From the NCBI GenBank assembly GCA_963854835.1, contig OY978530.1, positions 26,798,137-26,862,136 on the forward strand: a DNA stretch of 64,000 bases, read 5' to 3'. The DNA is from Megamerina dolium (Eukaryota; Arthropoda; Insecta; Diptera; Megamerinidae). Below are positions 10,103 to 20,838 of the stretch, piece after piece (within the stretch, counting starts at the first letter, position 1; every line of letters starts with the position of its first letter). The notes under the pieces were generated by a model. The model was not told where the DNA came from. It did not search any database and saw nothing but the letters and a program-made list of their open reading frames with translations. The position numbers and the translations under genes were made by a program.

Positions 10103-11156
10103 GCTTTCGATAAAGTATGGCACGATGGCCTTATTTACAAACTCAAACTATTACTGCCTGCAAATGTCTCCTCATTGCTTAGTAGCTACCTCACGAAAAG
10201 ACAATTTCTCTTACATCACAAGGATTACACAACAAATCCATTGGATATTCACGGTGGCGTTCCTCAGGGAAGCGTTTTGGGCCCCTTACTGTACCTCTTA
10301 TACACTACAGATATGCCCAGCAATAACTATACATTTATATCGACCTTTGCAGATGATACGGCAAATTGTGCTCTCGCTCTAAAACCATAGAAGCTACTAA
10401 ACTCCTGCAGACTCATATCGATTCTCTCGAAATCTGGCTAGCAAAATGGCGTATAAAGGTCAATGAATCAAAGAGCGTACATGTAACCTTCACGCTAAGG
10501 CCAGATACATGTCCCCCACTTAAAATTAATGGCCAATCAGTTCCACAATGTTCCTCAACAAAGTACTTGGGTATTCACCTCGACAGAAGGCTGACCTGGA
10601 AAAATCACATAGAGGCAAAGAAAACTCAGATCAAGCTTAAAATTAATCAGTTATGGTGGCTGTTACACAAAAGATCAAAGTTGAATCTCGAATACAAAGT
10701 GCTATTATATAAAGCAATCCTGAAGCCAATCTGGACTTATGGTATTCAGTTTTGGGGCACCGCATCTCCCTCAAATATCGAAAAATTGCAGCGAATACAA
10801 TCCAAGTGTCTGCGAATTATTGTAAACGCGCCTTGGTATATGAGGAACGTTAACATCCATCGAGATTTGAATGTACCCACAATTTCTGAGGAAGTTGTAA
10901 TGTCTTGCAGAAACTACATTCAAAAATTACACAGTCATCCGAATCCCCTTGGTAGGCTAGCACGGGGCATCGTCGATTAAAAAGAAAAGACACACTGAAT
11001 ATGCTGTGAAATTGCTATAACTCGTGACTCAACAAATTGTGATGGAACGTTGGGAATATCACATAATTTTATTTAGTTTATAAGATTTGATTACTTATTG
11101 TTAGTTTCTAAGTAATTTTAGAAAGATCCAATAAAAAGCTTGTTAAAAAAAAAAAA
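10103..11156 (+). mobile_element. Jockey-clade element J1, 5' truncated insertion in gypsy gag
   Basis: A 5'-truncated Jockey element running from mid-RT to a poly(A) tail of about 14 A. Target-site duplications aaatacaa (10095-10102) and aagtacaa (11157-11164) flank it. Copy 1 of gypsy shows the uninterrupted site. It encodes FDKVWHDGLIYKLKLLLP, GGVPQGSVLGPLLYLLY and FADD, then a one-base deletion near 10362 relative to copy J2. The thumb region (KYLGIHLDRRLTWKNHI) and KAILKPIWTYGIQFWGTAS follow. A 3' deletion of about 10 bases also distinguishes it from J2. A polyadenylation signal AATAAA lies at about 11130. Confidence 0.9.
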
Positions 11157-12616
11157 AAGTACAATCAAACTAAAGCCACCAACGTTTGACGGAAGCACCA
11201 CATTCAATATCTTCAAACTTCAATTTGAGACAACAGCTTCAAGAAATCAATGGGACTATAGCGACAAGAACGCTGATTTAATAGTCGCATTAAAAGACAA
11301 TGCTTCCGAAGTGTTACAAATGGCTCCAGATAAAGATCGTGGTAGCTATCAATCACTGATGGACACACTCTAAAGCAAATATGGAAATGAATATAAGAGT
11401 AAATTGCATCGAATGAACTTAAGATGGCGAGTGAAATGTAGTAATTTGCTTCCGATATTGAGCGCTTATGTCATCTAGCATTCTACGGTAATCCGAAGAG
11501 TTCGTCGAAAAAATAAAAATAGAGGCATTCAGAGACGGTATACGTGAGGAAGAGACTAAGCGTGCGCTAGTCATGTCACCAATGAATACATATTCAGAGT
11601 GGAAACATCAAACGAATACTGGCATGTCAACGCCAAGAGGTTCCATCAAAATCAGAAGAGGTGATTTGGGCACAGATGAATGTGGATGATGGGACAGGCA
11701 AGTTGTGGGTAGTGGAAGCAGATAAATAAATAATGAATAAAAACATCATACTTGCTAAGACGCTGGTGGAACCTAAAGAAAATGGAATAGTACCGGTGAT
11801 TGGTCATGGCCAGGAAGTTACTGCGGTAGCAGACTGCGAAAAGGAAATAAAAGCACATATGTAAGAATGTACAGGTGTGCTTTCCAAACAGCAAAAAGAG
11901 AAGGCTTTACAACTATTGGAGAAGTACAGTTCAATCTTTTCTTCAAGTGGGAAAACTGGAGAACGTACAACCATCGTGAAACATCACATTGACACCGGTG
12001 ATTCTAGACCAATTTGTCAAGCACCACCATGAGTTCCATTGGTCAAAACAGATGAAGCCATTAAGCTGATTACCGATATGCATAAACAAGGTGTTATTGA
12101 ACCATCAGCGAGTCCATGGAGTTCACCAGTTGTGCTGGTAAAGAAGAAGGATGGAAGTACGCGATTTTGAGTGGATTACAGAAAGCTAAGTGATATCACG
12201 AAAAAAGACAGCTATCCACTGCCAATCGATGGCAATCTGAACACGCTATTTGGTGCGCTATCTGGTGCGAGTGGTTCTCAACTCTTGATCTGCAAAGTGG
12301 CTACTGGCAAGTGGAACTTGGTAAGGAGGACAAAGAGCAAACAGCTTTCAGTATTGGCGATGTTCAATGGCAATTTACAGTGATGCCATTTGGTTTATGC
12401 AATGTGCCAGCTACTTCCAACCGCTTGATAGAGCGTGTACTCAGAGGACTACACTGGAAAACGTGCTTGGTGTACCTCGATGACATTATCGTGATGGGAG
12501 AAGATTTTAACGACCACATGGAAAAGTTGAAAGAAGTATTTGAGCGTATACAATCAGCAGGACTTAAACTGAATATGAAAAAGTGTTCATTCTTTAGGCG
12601 AGAAGTTTGGTCATAA
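11157..12616 (+). pseudogene. Ty3/gypsy gag-pol (RT) of copy 2, broken
   Basis: Gag resumes at 11157 (KLKPPTFDGSTTFNIFKLQF) and ends in a stop at 11373. The pol region then shows the pre-RT segment (KALQLLEKYSSIFSSSGKTG near 11910-11970), [20 protein letters not shown] (about 12100-12155) and MDYRKLSDITKKDSYPLP (12171). After a frameshift it reads FTVMPFGLCNVPATSNRL and CLVYLDDIIVMGEDF (12311-12616). YLDD is present. Several stops and shifts make it inactive. The uninterrupted LKLNMKKCSFF stretch near 12570 is the empty site for the TTAA element of copy 1. Confidence 0.85.
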
Positions 12617-13191
12617 AGTACAAATTACAATTTAAAAATCCATAAGGACAATTGTCGCGCTGCATTGAAGGGCTGTAGAGTTATGATTCTAGAATTGAGC
12701 ATCGTAAAGGAGGACATCACGGTAACGCAGATGCTCTATCTCGTCGCCCTTGCAAAATGGAATAGAGATATTGTTCTCGACTGGAAATCAAGGAGCACAT
12801 TGTCGACATACGATTAACGAATATATTACCGGAGGAGTCATGGACCACCAAATAAACCAAGAAGATCAGCGGAACTACCCAGGTCTCGTAAAGATTATGA
12901 AATACAAGGAGCAGGGCGTACGTCCAGATTGGCAAGAAATGGCTAATGAGAGTCCAATAGCAAAGGCATATTGGGCTCAGTGGCAAACACTGCACTTAAG
13001 AAACAGATATTTATTTCCAGCATGGAAAGTGAAGATAGAAAAATCGCTAACGATCTTCTATTGGTACCCAAGACAAGAATAAATGAAGTGATAACTGAGT
13101 ATCACAATGCTTCCAGTGGAGGGCATTTGGGAGTTACCAAAACCGCCGAGAAAATAAAAAAACGATTTTATTTGGTTAAGAGGAGGACAGT
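12617..13191 (+). pseudogene. Ty3/gypsy RNase H edge and integrase N-terminus of copy 2
   Basis: After a deletion, the sequence resumes at the RNase H C-terminus (IEHRK, then GHHGNADALSRRPC, about 12690-12760). It continues with the integrase N-terminal zinc region, ending TEYHNASSGGHLGVTKTAEK (about 13090-13160). It then jumps to the purine tract and LTR, so the integrase core is lost. Frames change several times. Comparison with copy 1 identifies both deletion points. Confidence 0.75.
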
Positions 13192-13430
13192 GTAACGAGT
13201 ATCAATGGTTGGTTACTTATCACTAATTGTGAATGACACGAATATTGGCAACATCGAAACCAATGTCAACAAAAAGATATATGCTATAACCATAACAAGA
13301 AAACGAGAAAGAAAGGAGAATATCGACGACGATAAATTTAGATTCTGGAGTGCTACCACAGAGTATAAATGAGGCAAGTTGTTGACAAATGAATTCAATC
13401 AGAATCAGCAAAACTTTTGCGACATTCCTT
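13192..13430 (+). repeat. 3' LTR of gypsy copy 2, truncated
   Basis: It starts TGTAACGAG right after the purine tract aagaggaggacag. It aligns with the minus-strand LTR of copy 1 through the TATA-like segment (gagtataaatgaggc) to about 13412. There it is overtaken by SINE sequence and the LTR end is lost. Confidence 0.75.
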
Positions 13431-13577
13431 TCTCTGAGTTATTTTAGAAGCTTTTCCATGGCAAATTGGTAATTCCAATTGGTAATAATAAATTTGTTAT
13501 GCTTCAGCCGGGGATTGAACATACGACCTACAGATCAGAAGGCCAACACACTAAGCACTGTGCTACGGCACCCAGGA
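13420..13577 (-). mobile_element. tRNA-derived SINE, copy 1
   Basis: On the minus strand the head (13577 downward) has pol III promoter-like boxes. The A-box region is gtagcacagtgc (degraded), and the B-box is tgttcaatcccc, close to GGTTCGANTCC. A body follows that is shared with 56378-56591 (gctgaagcataa, then aatttgccatggaaaagctt). The head is less tRNA-like than in the second copy. It lies across the broken end of the gypsy LTR. Confidence 0.7.
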
Positions 13578-13579
13578 AT

Positions 13580-13830
13580 AGCTACACAAATAAAGTATTT
13601 TTAAAAATCATCTTGGAAAGTAATAATGTACTTATTCCCTATGTGGTTTCTGGAAGGATATCGACCTTATCAATATAAACCTTTAGAATTGTTTTGAAGG
13701 TGTATCGGTCAATATATTGGCATTTTGGTAAGCCTTGAGCTTTTGTTAATTTGGCATTTTTTACAATTTTTGACATAAATTTTTTATTTGGTTACGCATA
13801 GTTTCCCATCTATATTGTCTTCTAACCACA
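13580..13830. other. Unassigned spacer
   Basis: About 250 bp of AT-rich sequence between the SINE and a gypsy relic. No gene is seen. Confidence 0.3.
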
Positions 13831-13837
13831 AAATAAC

Positions 13838-15100
13838 ATTTCAGCGCTCGTGATGCCCTCCTAAGGAAGAATCGTGGAAATTGCGAAGTACCGTCATTAT
13901 GTCCTTTTCATCGCTGTGCTGCTCCTCATTTCGGTTTTCTGTATTTTCTATTTTTTTATTCTGTTATTGTTTGTCGTTGGAATTTCCTTTTGGTTTTTCT
14001 GTATTTTCGAACGAGTCTTAACCATAGCTACTTGAGGTTCTGTCTGTGGTACTCTACTGAGTATATCCACATTTACACTCTTTTTACCTGATTTATAAAT
14101 TATCTCAAAAACAAATTCAGATAGTTTATGCCTGAAACGTGCTAAATGTGATGTCTGGTCTTTTAGGTTTGCAATTCCTCGTAGATAGGCTCGATAATTC
14201 TTCGCAGTCCACACCATGGTCAGATGGAATTCCTTTTCTGAGAACCATTGAGTGCCATGCTTGCAAAGACTATTGGTTTAGTTTTACTAATTTCACCTTG
14301 CAATAGAATTGCACCTACAGCCTGTTTGCTGGCATCTGTTGTTAACACAATATGTTTGGGAATACCTGGGAAAGCTAGAAATGGTGGAAAGCAAATTGAT
14401 TGTTTTAAATCTTCAAATCTTTTCCTGCCACATTTTCAACAAATTTTCGGTAATAATGTGCTAAACTTAAAAATGCCTACTTTTTGAAATAGAAATATTT
14501 TTACCACATTCACCTCACCAGGGTCTGGTAATGCTCGTTCCTCAGTGCATTTGTAACCTAAGTAGATTATATATTTTCGTCGAAAGTGGCAATTCTCTTT
14601 TCTTTTCGTAAGCGCGATTCATGTGGCGCATTTTTCACCGTAGACGACGATATCGTCTAAATACACCAAACAATATATACCTTAAAGTCCAATAAGTGCG
14701 CAATACATCAATTTTGAAAAAGTAGTAGGTGCCCCTGTTAAGCGAAATATAATTCGGTTAAAGTCATAATGGCCAACACCTGAAGTAAATGTTGTTTTTT
14801 CTCTGCCTGATTTATTCATTAATACTTGGTCATACCCACTGGCCAGATCAAGCGTAGTGCGGGGAATGGGATACCCTTTTTTAATGGTGGCATCATTTAG
14901 TTTTCTGAAATCAACTACTAGTCTCCATTTTCTTCTACCATTTTCTCCCGCTTTCTTTGCAACTAAAATTATTGGAGAAATAGAAGAGCTGAGAACCAAC
15001 ATTTTTTTTACCTGCCTATTGATTTCTTCTTTATGCACTTCTAAAAGCCTGTACTGTCTTTCTTTGATTGTCGCCTGGTATGTTTTACTGGTATTGTGTG
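13838..15100 (-). pseudogene. Decayed Ty3/gypsy pol (RT, RNase H, integrase start)
   Basis: Minus-strand pol of a second, different gypsy lineage. At 15090-14682 it reads QYRLLEVHKEEINRQVKKML, KWRLVVDFRKLNDATIKKGY-type RT blocks and LDLASGYDQVLM. At 14650-14500 degraded YADD-region codons are seen. At 14480-14300 it has YRKFVENVAGK and TTDASKQAVGAILLQGEI, the RNase H start with its catalytic Asp. At 14217-13948 the RNase H C-terminus appears (SHLARFRHKLSEFVFEII, then KSGKKSVNVDILSRV). Integrase starts near 13905 with an LGGHH block. Gag and LTRs are not seen. The RT catalytic region is damaged by a deletion. Confidence 0.75.
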
Positions 15101-15439
15101 TTTTTTTCCTGTTGTTTAAAACAATCTGCTGCCTTCTAAGAAAAATAAATCGTGAAATTACCTACACATGTCTTCTATGGATCTCTTTTCGTCAATGTTG
15201 AAGTTTGGGTGTAGCTTAATTGCTTCTAATATTTTGGTAACCATTTCGTGGTTATCCTTCTCCTATAACGGCCCATACTCCAGTGTCTCACAACACCTCG
15301 GTTTTTAATGTTGAGCACACCTTTCCCGCGATTCAATTGCACTCCATGTTTTTCAGGCGATTATGTATCGTGGGCAAGTTTTCGCGACTTGTTTCCGGCA
15401 TTATAGCGTAATAACCCCCGTCTGTCGCCAGTGAAAAAA

Positions 15440-16826
15440 TTATATCACTTACTGTAGAAAACCCGAGGAGAAGCACATAGCAGCATTCAGTCTACGTCCT
15501 TGACTAATGATGACTTCGCTATTGCTTGGCATAATCTCGAGGAGAGATATGAAAATAACAGAATTCTGATCAACTTACAGTTGAAATCCCTTTTCAATCT
15601 GCAGGCGATAACTCAAGAATCCGACCCTAACTTAAAGCGACTGCAACGCACTATAAATGACAGCATCACAAACTTGAAGCCGCTAAATATTGATACCTCT
15701 CATTGGGATGCGATTATTGTATACTTGTGTTCCACAAAGGTTCCCAACACAACTCTGTGTCTTTGGGAACAATCGTTGAAAAATAAGCGCGAAATCCCGA
15801 AGTGGAGAGAATTCGACGCTTTCTTAACTGAGCGATATCAGATTTTGGGATCGGTCTCAGATATTCGAAGTGGTTTCCGGCAACCCAGCCAGCCACAGAA
15901 TCGTAAATTCAGCCAGCCATCGAATCTCCATCCCGGTTGGTTCGACCCTCCCAGGCGATCGAACAGTCCTCCAACGACTCCAAGGAAAATCACTAAATAC
16001 CCCAACAACATTGTAACTCGCGATTGTTCACCGTGTAGGAAAACACACCCTCTTCATCATTGCCCGGATTTCATTAAATTAAGCATAGAAGAATGGTACA
16101 ATGTTGTAAAAAAGCAGAAACTCTGCAGCAATTGCTTTGCTAATTCTCACGACTGTAGCAATTGCAAGAGCGTATTCACGTGTTCGTTCTGTCGAAAAGC
16201 ACATCATTCCTTGCTTCACAGGTCGGAAAATGTGCCAAGTATTCTTCGTAAAGCAACACCCGAAATAACTCCCGCTGGAACATCTCGCCAGTCGTTCGCT
16301 TCTCAGATGCAAACTGTTGCAACCGAGAAACACGATACAAGTTTGGTTATTGAAAACCACCCAACAAGCCATCATACTGTGCTCCTTGGAACGGCATTAG
16401 TGCAGATTCGATATCACCATACAACATTCACCACCACATCGACTCAAGATCAGAAGCAACGTTTATTTCGGAACGTCTACGTCTAGCATGCGTCTCCCTG
16501 TTTGTGACGTCAAAACGGAAATTACTGGCCTGAATGAAGTAGTGACTGCGCATTCCACAAAAATGTGTTTATTGGTGATCGGATCCTCGATTGGCCAGAA
16601 TTTTGCAATGGGAGTTGATGCGTTTGTTTTGCAAAAACCTACAGGGAAGCTGCAGTCGCATTTCATATCCGCCAACTTACGTAAAGAGCTTTCTGGTTTA
16701 CGGTTATCGGATGAAAATCTACATAAAAGTTCCCCTGTAGATATGATATTAGGTAATGACATCTACCCGTCGATAATCTTGGAGGACATTAGAAAAGGCA
16801 TTCTCGAAACTTTGGGGTGCATGTAG
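15440..16826 (+). pseudogene. BEL/Pao gag-protease, broken
   Basis: The 15500-16486 frame (328 codons) encodes a BEL/Pao gag. The N-terminal helical domain includes WHNLEERYENNRILINLQLK. The Cys/His-rich region (residues about 176-245) includes CSPCRKTHPLHHC, LCSNCFANSHDC and CSFCRKAHHSLLH. The segment toward the protease is HTVLLGTALVQIRYH. The protease catalytic triplet D-S-G is altered to D-S-R (16441-16449) and lies out of frame. The protease continues at 16488-16826 with EITGLNEVVTAHSTK and SSPVDMILGNDIYPSIIL. No RT or integrase follows; the sequence changes at about 16826. Gag shells package the element RNA; this copy is dead. Confidence 0.85.
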
Positions 16827-16882
16827 AGGCACCACGATTGTTTGAGTACACGTGATATATAGTGGCAGTGAAAAATAAGAAT

Positions 16883-17329
16883 TTCTAGTCTGTAAGGAGT
16901 TTTCCATAGACTATTATAATAATAAATAAATATATAAATAATTGGTTGCTTCATCTGTATTAGTGACACATGATATATACATGATATATCATGTTGTGTA
17001 TACAATTGTATTAAATTGAACGTTGCTTTTCTTTTTCCGAAATAAAAATAAAAATTATTTCATTTTATTTTGTACATTATTGTGTTTTGAAATCAAATGT
17101 TTTTAGCAATTACATTCGTTCAAATGTGTCATGTGTCACTAATACAGATGAAGCAACCAATTATTTATTTCATTTTATTTTGTACATTATTGTGTTTAGA
17201 AATCAAATGTTTTTAGCAATTACATTCGTTCAAATGTGTCATGTGTCACTAATACAGATGAAGCAACCAATTATTTATATATTTATTTATTATTACAATA
17301 GTCTATGGAAAACTCCTTACAGACTAGAA
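16883..17329. repeat. Palindrome with internal tandem duplication
   Basis: Arms of about 91 bp (16883-16973 and 17239-17329) are inverted copies: ttctagtctgtaaggag at the left and its complement at the right. The right part also contains a direct duplication with a period of 110 bp (17061-17170 and 17171-17280, each starting cattttattttgtacattat). There is no coding capacity. It may be a foldback-type element or a rearranged MITE. Confidence 0.75.
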
Positions 17330-17388
17330 AATATTATTAAAATAACTTTATCTAAAATAAAAACTCTCAGTTTAAGGAGTAAATATAA

Positions 17389-19150
17389 TTACAAACAATT
17401 ACATAGCAAAGCCACTAGGGCACCTCTGGGTAAAGTAAAATCAATGGAAACTTTACTATTCAACCTATTAAAATCCAGAAGAGCACTAGTAACTGGCTCA
17501 TTTAGAACATAATTACTCCTAGAATGTTTTACATAAAAGACCTTAGCATGACGTAGCTTACGTAGAGGTACATTGAAATTGATGATACTCAGTAAAATTG
17601 AGAAATTAATATGCCTACAAACTACATCCGCGGGTAAAGGATCTACAAAAGCGATTGAATAAAGTGCAAATTTAATGAACTTAATTTGAACCCATTCCAA
17701 ACGATTAATGTGAATAGTATAAAAAGGATTCCAAATAAATGAGGTATACTCCAACCTGCAAGCTTATGTAGAGCAGCTTATGAGTATACAGATAAAAAAC
17801 TACTACTATTACGTTTCACAAAAGCCAAAAGAGAATAAGCGTTTGGAATTATATAATTAAAATAACTTACAAAAGTAAAACGCGAGTCAAATACAATGCC
17901 ATGTCATGCACCTCATTAAGATTTAGCAGCTCTGAATTGGCTAGATGCTATGTACAAAAATATTGTACCCGTAACTTAGAAAACGTTCCTTTAAAACATT
18001 TTTTAAGATTAAACAATAATTGATTATTATTGCACCAGATGAGAACATTATTTAGATCAGACTGCAAAGCAGTAGAATCAAACCAATTGCAAACTAATTT
18101 TTGACAATTTCATAACGAGAGCATTATGACAGACTTTATTCAAACCCTTCAAAAAATCGGTATAGATCACACTGCAACCTTGCGCAAATGAATTAATACA
18201 ATCAATATTGAAAACAGCTAAGTCAGTGACAGTGGAACGCCCAGATACAAACCCATGCTGAGTAGGACAAATCAATTCTTTAATCGCAAAGTACATTTGA
18301 TCTTTGACAATGCATTCAAAAAGTTTAGAAACAGAAGAAAGTTAGGAAATTGGTCTATAATTTGAAACCTTGTTTTTATTACCACTCTTAAAGATACGAG
18401 TGATAGATGCAACTTTAAATTTAACAATAAACACTCCACAGTGTAGAGAGTTATTGAATGTTAACTTCAGTGGAGTCGTTATATAACTATTACATGTTTT
18501 AATGAAATACGAAGAGAGTCCATCAACATCGCGCTGAAAGAGCTTTTAAGTTTACATATTCCGCGACTTACATCATCATCAGTCAAAATTAAAGATCCAA
18601 AATCAACGGAAGACCTTATTTCATCGAAATGATAAGTTTCATCAAAATCTATAGCAGGATCAAAATTAGAAACGAAAAAAATTTGCAAACAGTATCTGTA
18701 TCTGAGGATGAATTTGAAACTTTGTCTTTAAAAAACATGGAGGCAGGAATAAAAGAACAAGTTTTGTTTTTATTTAATAAAACTCCAAAACGCTTTTGGA
18801 TTCAACTTGGTGTTATTTTCACATTGAAGACTATATTGCTTATATAGAAATTTACTAAGGCAATTAAATTCCTTCTTATAGTACGCATGTTTACTTTTAG
18901 CTACGGTATCGTTTGTGAACCCATAAATAGCAAAATATTCATATCTGAGATTTTTCAACTTCTTCAGATCTTTAGTGTACCAAGACAATTTATGTACTTT
19001 TTTAGGTACAAGAGGAATATTTTCATTATAAATTTTCAAAATTTTGCTCAAAACCGTATCTTACGATTCTGAGGTATTAAGCCAAGTGAGCAAGCATTCC
19101 CAATCTAAACTCGCAAGAATACCATTTATACCAAACTATCAATAAGGTAC
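17389..19150 (-). pseudogene. CR1-like non-LTR ORF2 relic
   Basis: Minus-strand pieces of a CR1/Jockey-superfamily ORF2. The EN-RT linker at 19051-18770 contains ENIPLVPKKVHKLSWYTKDL. The RT N-terminus is at 18688-18479, and 18296-18078 reads CPTQHGFVSGRSTVTDLAVF and VIYTDFLKGLNKV, the motif A region, where the usual SKAFDKV is degraded. The thumb is at 17754-17389 (MEYTSFIWNPFYTIHINRLE). Many stops and indels are present. A LOA element begins just beyond 19150, and a matching ORF1-type relic lies on its far side (24975-25990). Confidence 0.7.
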
Positions 19151-19238
19151 ATTTCATATTTATAATTTATTTACATTATTAGGTGTAAGCCGAATCAGAC
19201 CACTTATATGGGTCCCTTTTCGTCCCTCAAATCGTGTG

Positions 19239-20834
19239 TTAATTATTTGTTCGGTTGCAGAATTCTTCTAATTCCTTCCTCATAATAACATCACGCGTTA
19301 TTTCAAGCATCTCTTTGTGGGGTATGTTCCACATTTCGAGTTCATCAAAAAATTGGCGACCCAGTGTGGACATCCTCCTGCTTGCCAATGCAGGACACTG
19401 GCACACTATGTGCGCCGCTGTCTCTGCCTCTTCCATGCATAATCTGCAAATATCAGCATCCTCCCCATCAACAAGACCCATCTTGCTGAGGTGGTACCTG
19501 AAATTGTCATGCCCAGTTATTAATGCAGTCAACCAGCTTAGAGTAATTCGTCCTAGACTGAGAGCCTTCCCCGATTCACTGCCCTTTGATAGCCTCAACG
19601 AAGCCTTTGCCTGTCTACAAGTAGATAAGTTCTCCCATCTCGTGAGATGAAGTTTCTTTATCCACTCTTCGACCTTTGCCTTCACCGTCCCACTGCTGAG
19701 AGCAACTACTGGTGCCGGTCCATAAAATTCAGCTTCAGATCCTTGTCTAGCCAAGGAGTCTGCAGCTTCATTCTGTTCTATACCAATGTGTCCCTTCACC
19801 CACATAAGAGTAATCGCATTACTACGAGCACACCCATTAAGTTTCTGAACACATTCGAGCGCCAACTTAGAAGATACAGTAGGTTGTTGCAGCCGCCTGA
19901 CCACCGCCTGGTTATCGAGTGCTAGAAAGATTTTCTTACCTTGCACCTTTCCATCCAGTAGATGGTCTAGCGCATGCATTAGACCAAGCATTTCTGCTTG
20001 ATAGACCGATACGTATCTTCCCAGATTCAGAGTGCATGCCAACTCTTTAGAGAAGATTACAGCACCCGATCTGCCATCCATTAATGAACCATCTGTAAAA
20101 ATACTGATGTCATTTTCCTCACATACATCATGTGTGAGGCCGTCTTCAATGAGTGTTCTGTGTGACTTTTCAGTCATCTTCAGCCTACCCATTCCCTCCA
20201 TTGGCATCTGCGCCTCCTTTACACTGCTATATAGCAGTGACAGGATGCCCCTGTGCCCCCTCTCTGTGCCGAATCCATACCAATTATTGGTTGTCTTCAG
20301 ACGTAATGCTGTTAATGCCGCTGACTTCATAATATGCAAGTCCAACGGCAGCAGCCCGAGAAAGACTTCCAATGCTTCTACTGGGGTCGTCCGGATAGCT
20401 CCGGTAATCCCAATACAAGCCATTCTTTGTACCCTATCTAACTTGCTTTTCGCGGTCTTTTGGGTGACCTTAGGCCACCAGACCACAGCAGCATATGTTA
20501 TTAAGGGTCTGACCATCGTTGTGTAGATCCAGTGCGCTGCTCTGGGAGTGATTCCCCACATGAGACCGAACACTCTCTTACACTGATACAATACCCGCTT
20601 GCCCTTCTGAATCTTGTCATCGACGTGACTATTCCAAGTCAGCTTGTTATCCAGGATGACACCGAGATACTTTACTTCCTTGGATACGTTGATGTTCGAT
20701 CCAAAAAGCCTAAGAGGGTCTATTGTTAGTCCAGTCCTCCTTTTAGTAAAGAGTACTGTTTCCGACTTACTAGTATTTACAGAGAGACCTTGTTCCGTGC
20801 ACCATCCTTCAACCATTTTGAGTGCACCTCTCAT
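19239..20834 (-). CDS. LOA1 ORF2 part c: RT thumb, RNase H, zinc motif
   Basis: A 531-codon frame. Residues about 1-130 are the end of RT: VKYLGVILDNKLTWNSHVDD and the RPLITYAAVVWWPKV thumb. Residues about 240-375 form an RNase H with all expected acidic positions: IFTDGSLMDG, YQAEMLGLMHAL, FLALDNQAVV and VKGHIGIEQNEAADSLARQG. A C-terminal CCHC-like motif, ICRLCMEEAETAAHIVCQC, lies near residue 460. RNase H removes the RNA strand during target-primed synthesis. The upstream frame ends at 20839, and a small insertion of about 4 bases near 20836-20848 separates it from the RT core. The ATG is internal to the protein. Confidence 0.85.
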   Translation of the reverse strand: MRGALKMVEGWCTEQGLSVNTSKSETVLFTKRRTGLTIDPLRLFGSNINVSKEVKYLGVILDNKLTWNSHVDDKIQKGKRVLYQCKRVFGLMWGITPRAAHWIYTTMVRPLITYAAVVWWPKVTQKTAKSKLDRVQRMACIGITGAIRTTPVEALEVFLGLLPLDLHIMKSAALTALRLKTTNNWYGFGTERGHRGILSLLYSSVKEAQMPMEGMGRLKMTEKSHRTLIEDGLTHDVCEENDISIFTDGSLMDGRSGAVIFSKELACTLNLGRYVSVYQAEMLGLMHALDHLLDGKVQGKKIFLALDNQAVVRRLQQPTVSSKLALECVQKLNGCARSNAITLMWVKGHIGIEQNEAADSLARQGSEAEFYGPAPVVALSSGTVKAKVEEWIKKLHLTRWENLSTCRQAKASLRLSKGSESGKALSLGRITLSWLTALITGHDNFRYHLSKMGLVDGEDADICRLCMEEAETAAHIVCQCPALASRRMSTLGRQFFDELEMWNIPHKEMLEITRDVIMRKELEEFCNRTNN

Positions 20835-20838
20835 GGTA

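Larger units (their letters stand above)
9860..13430 (+). mobile_element. Ty3/gypsy LTR retrotransposon, copy 2 (deleted)
   Basis: A plus-strand partner of copy 1, starting at the same internal gag position. Gag (9880-10102) resumes at 11157-11460 after a Jockey insertion. Pol RT (11950-12616) carries TAT and TGA stops, for example where an Arg codon is TGA near 12030. A deletion then joins the end of RT to the end of RNase H near 12617. The integrase N-terminal zinc region follows to about 13175, and a second deletion joins it directly to the polypurine tract at 13178-13191. The 3' LTR starts at 13192. The two copies are nearly identical where both survive (for example 8415-8657 against 11652-11894). 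Confidence 0.85.

Noticed and set aside
19255..20729. Several plus-strand ORFs of 65-164 codons
   Set aside because: They are antisense to LOA1 RT and RNase H, with no domain of their own.
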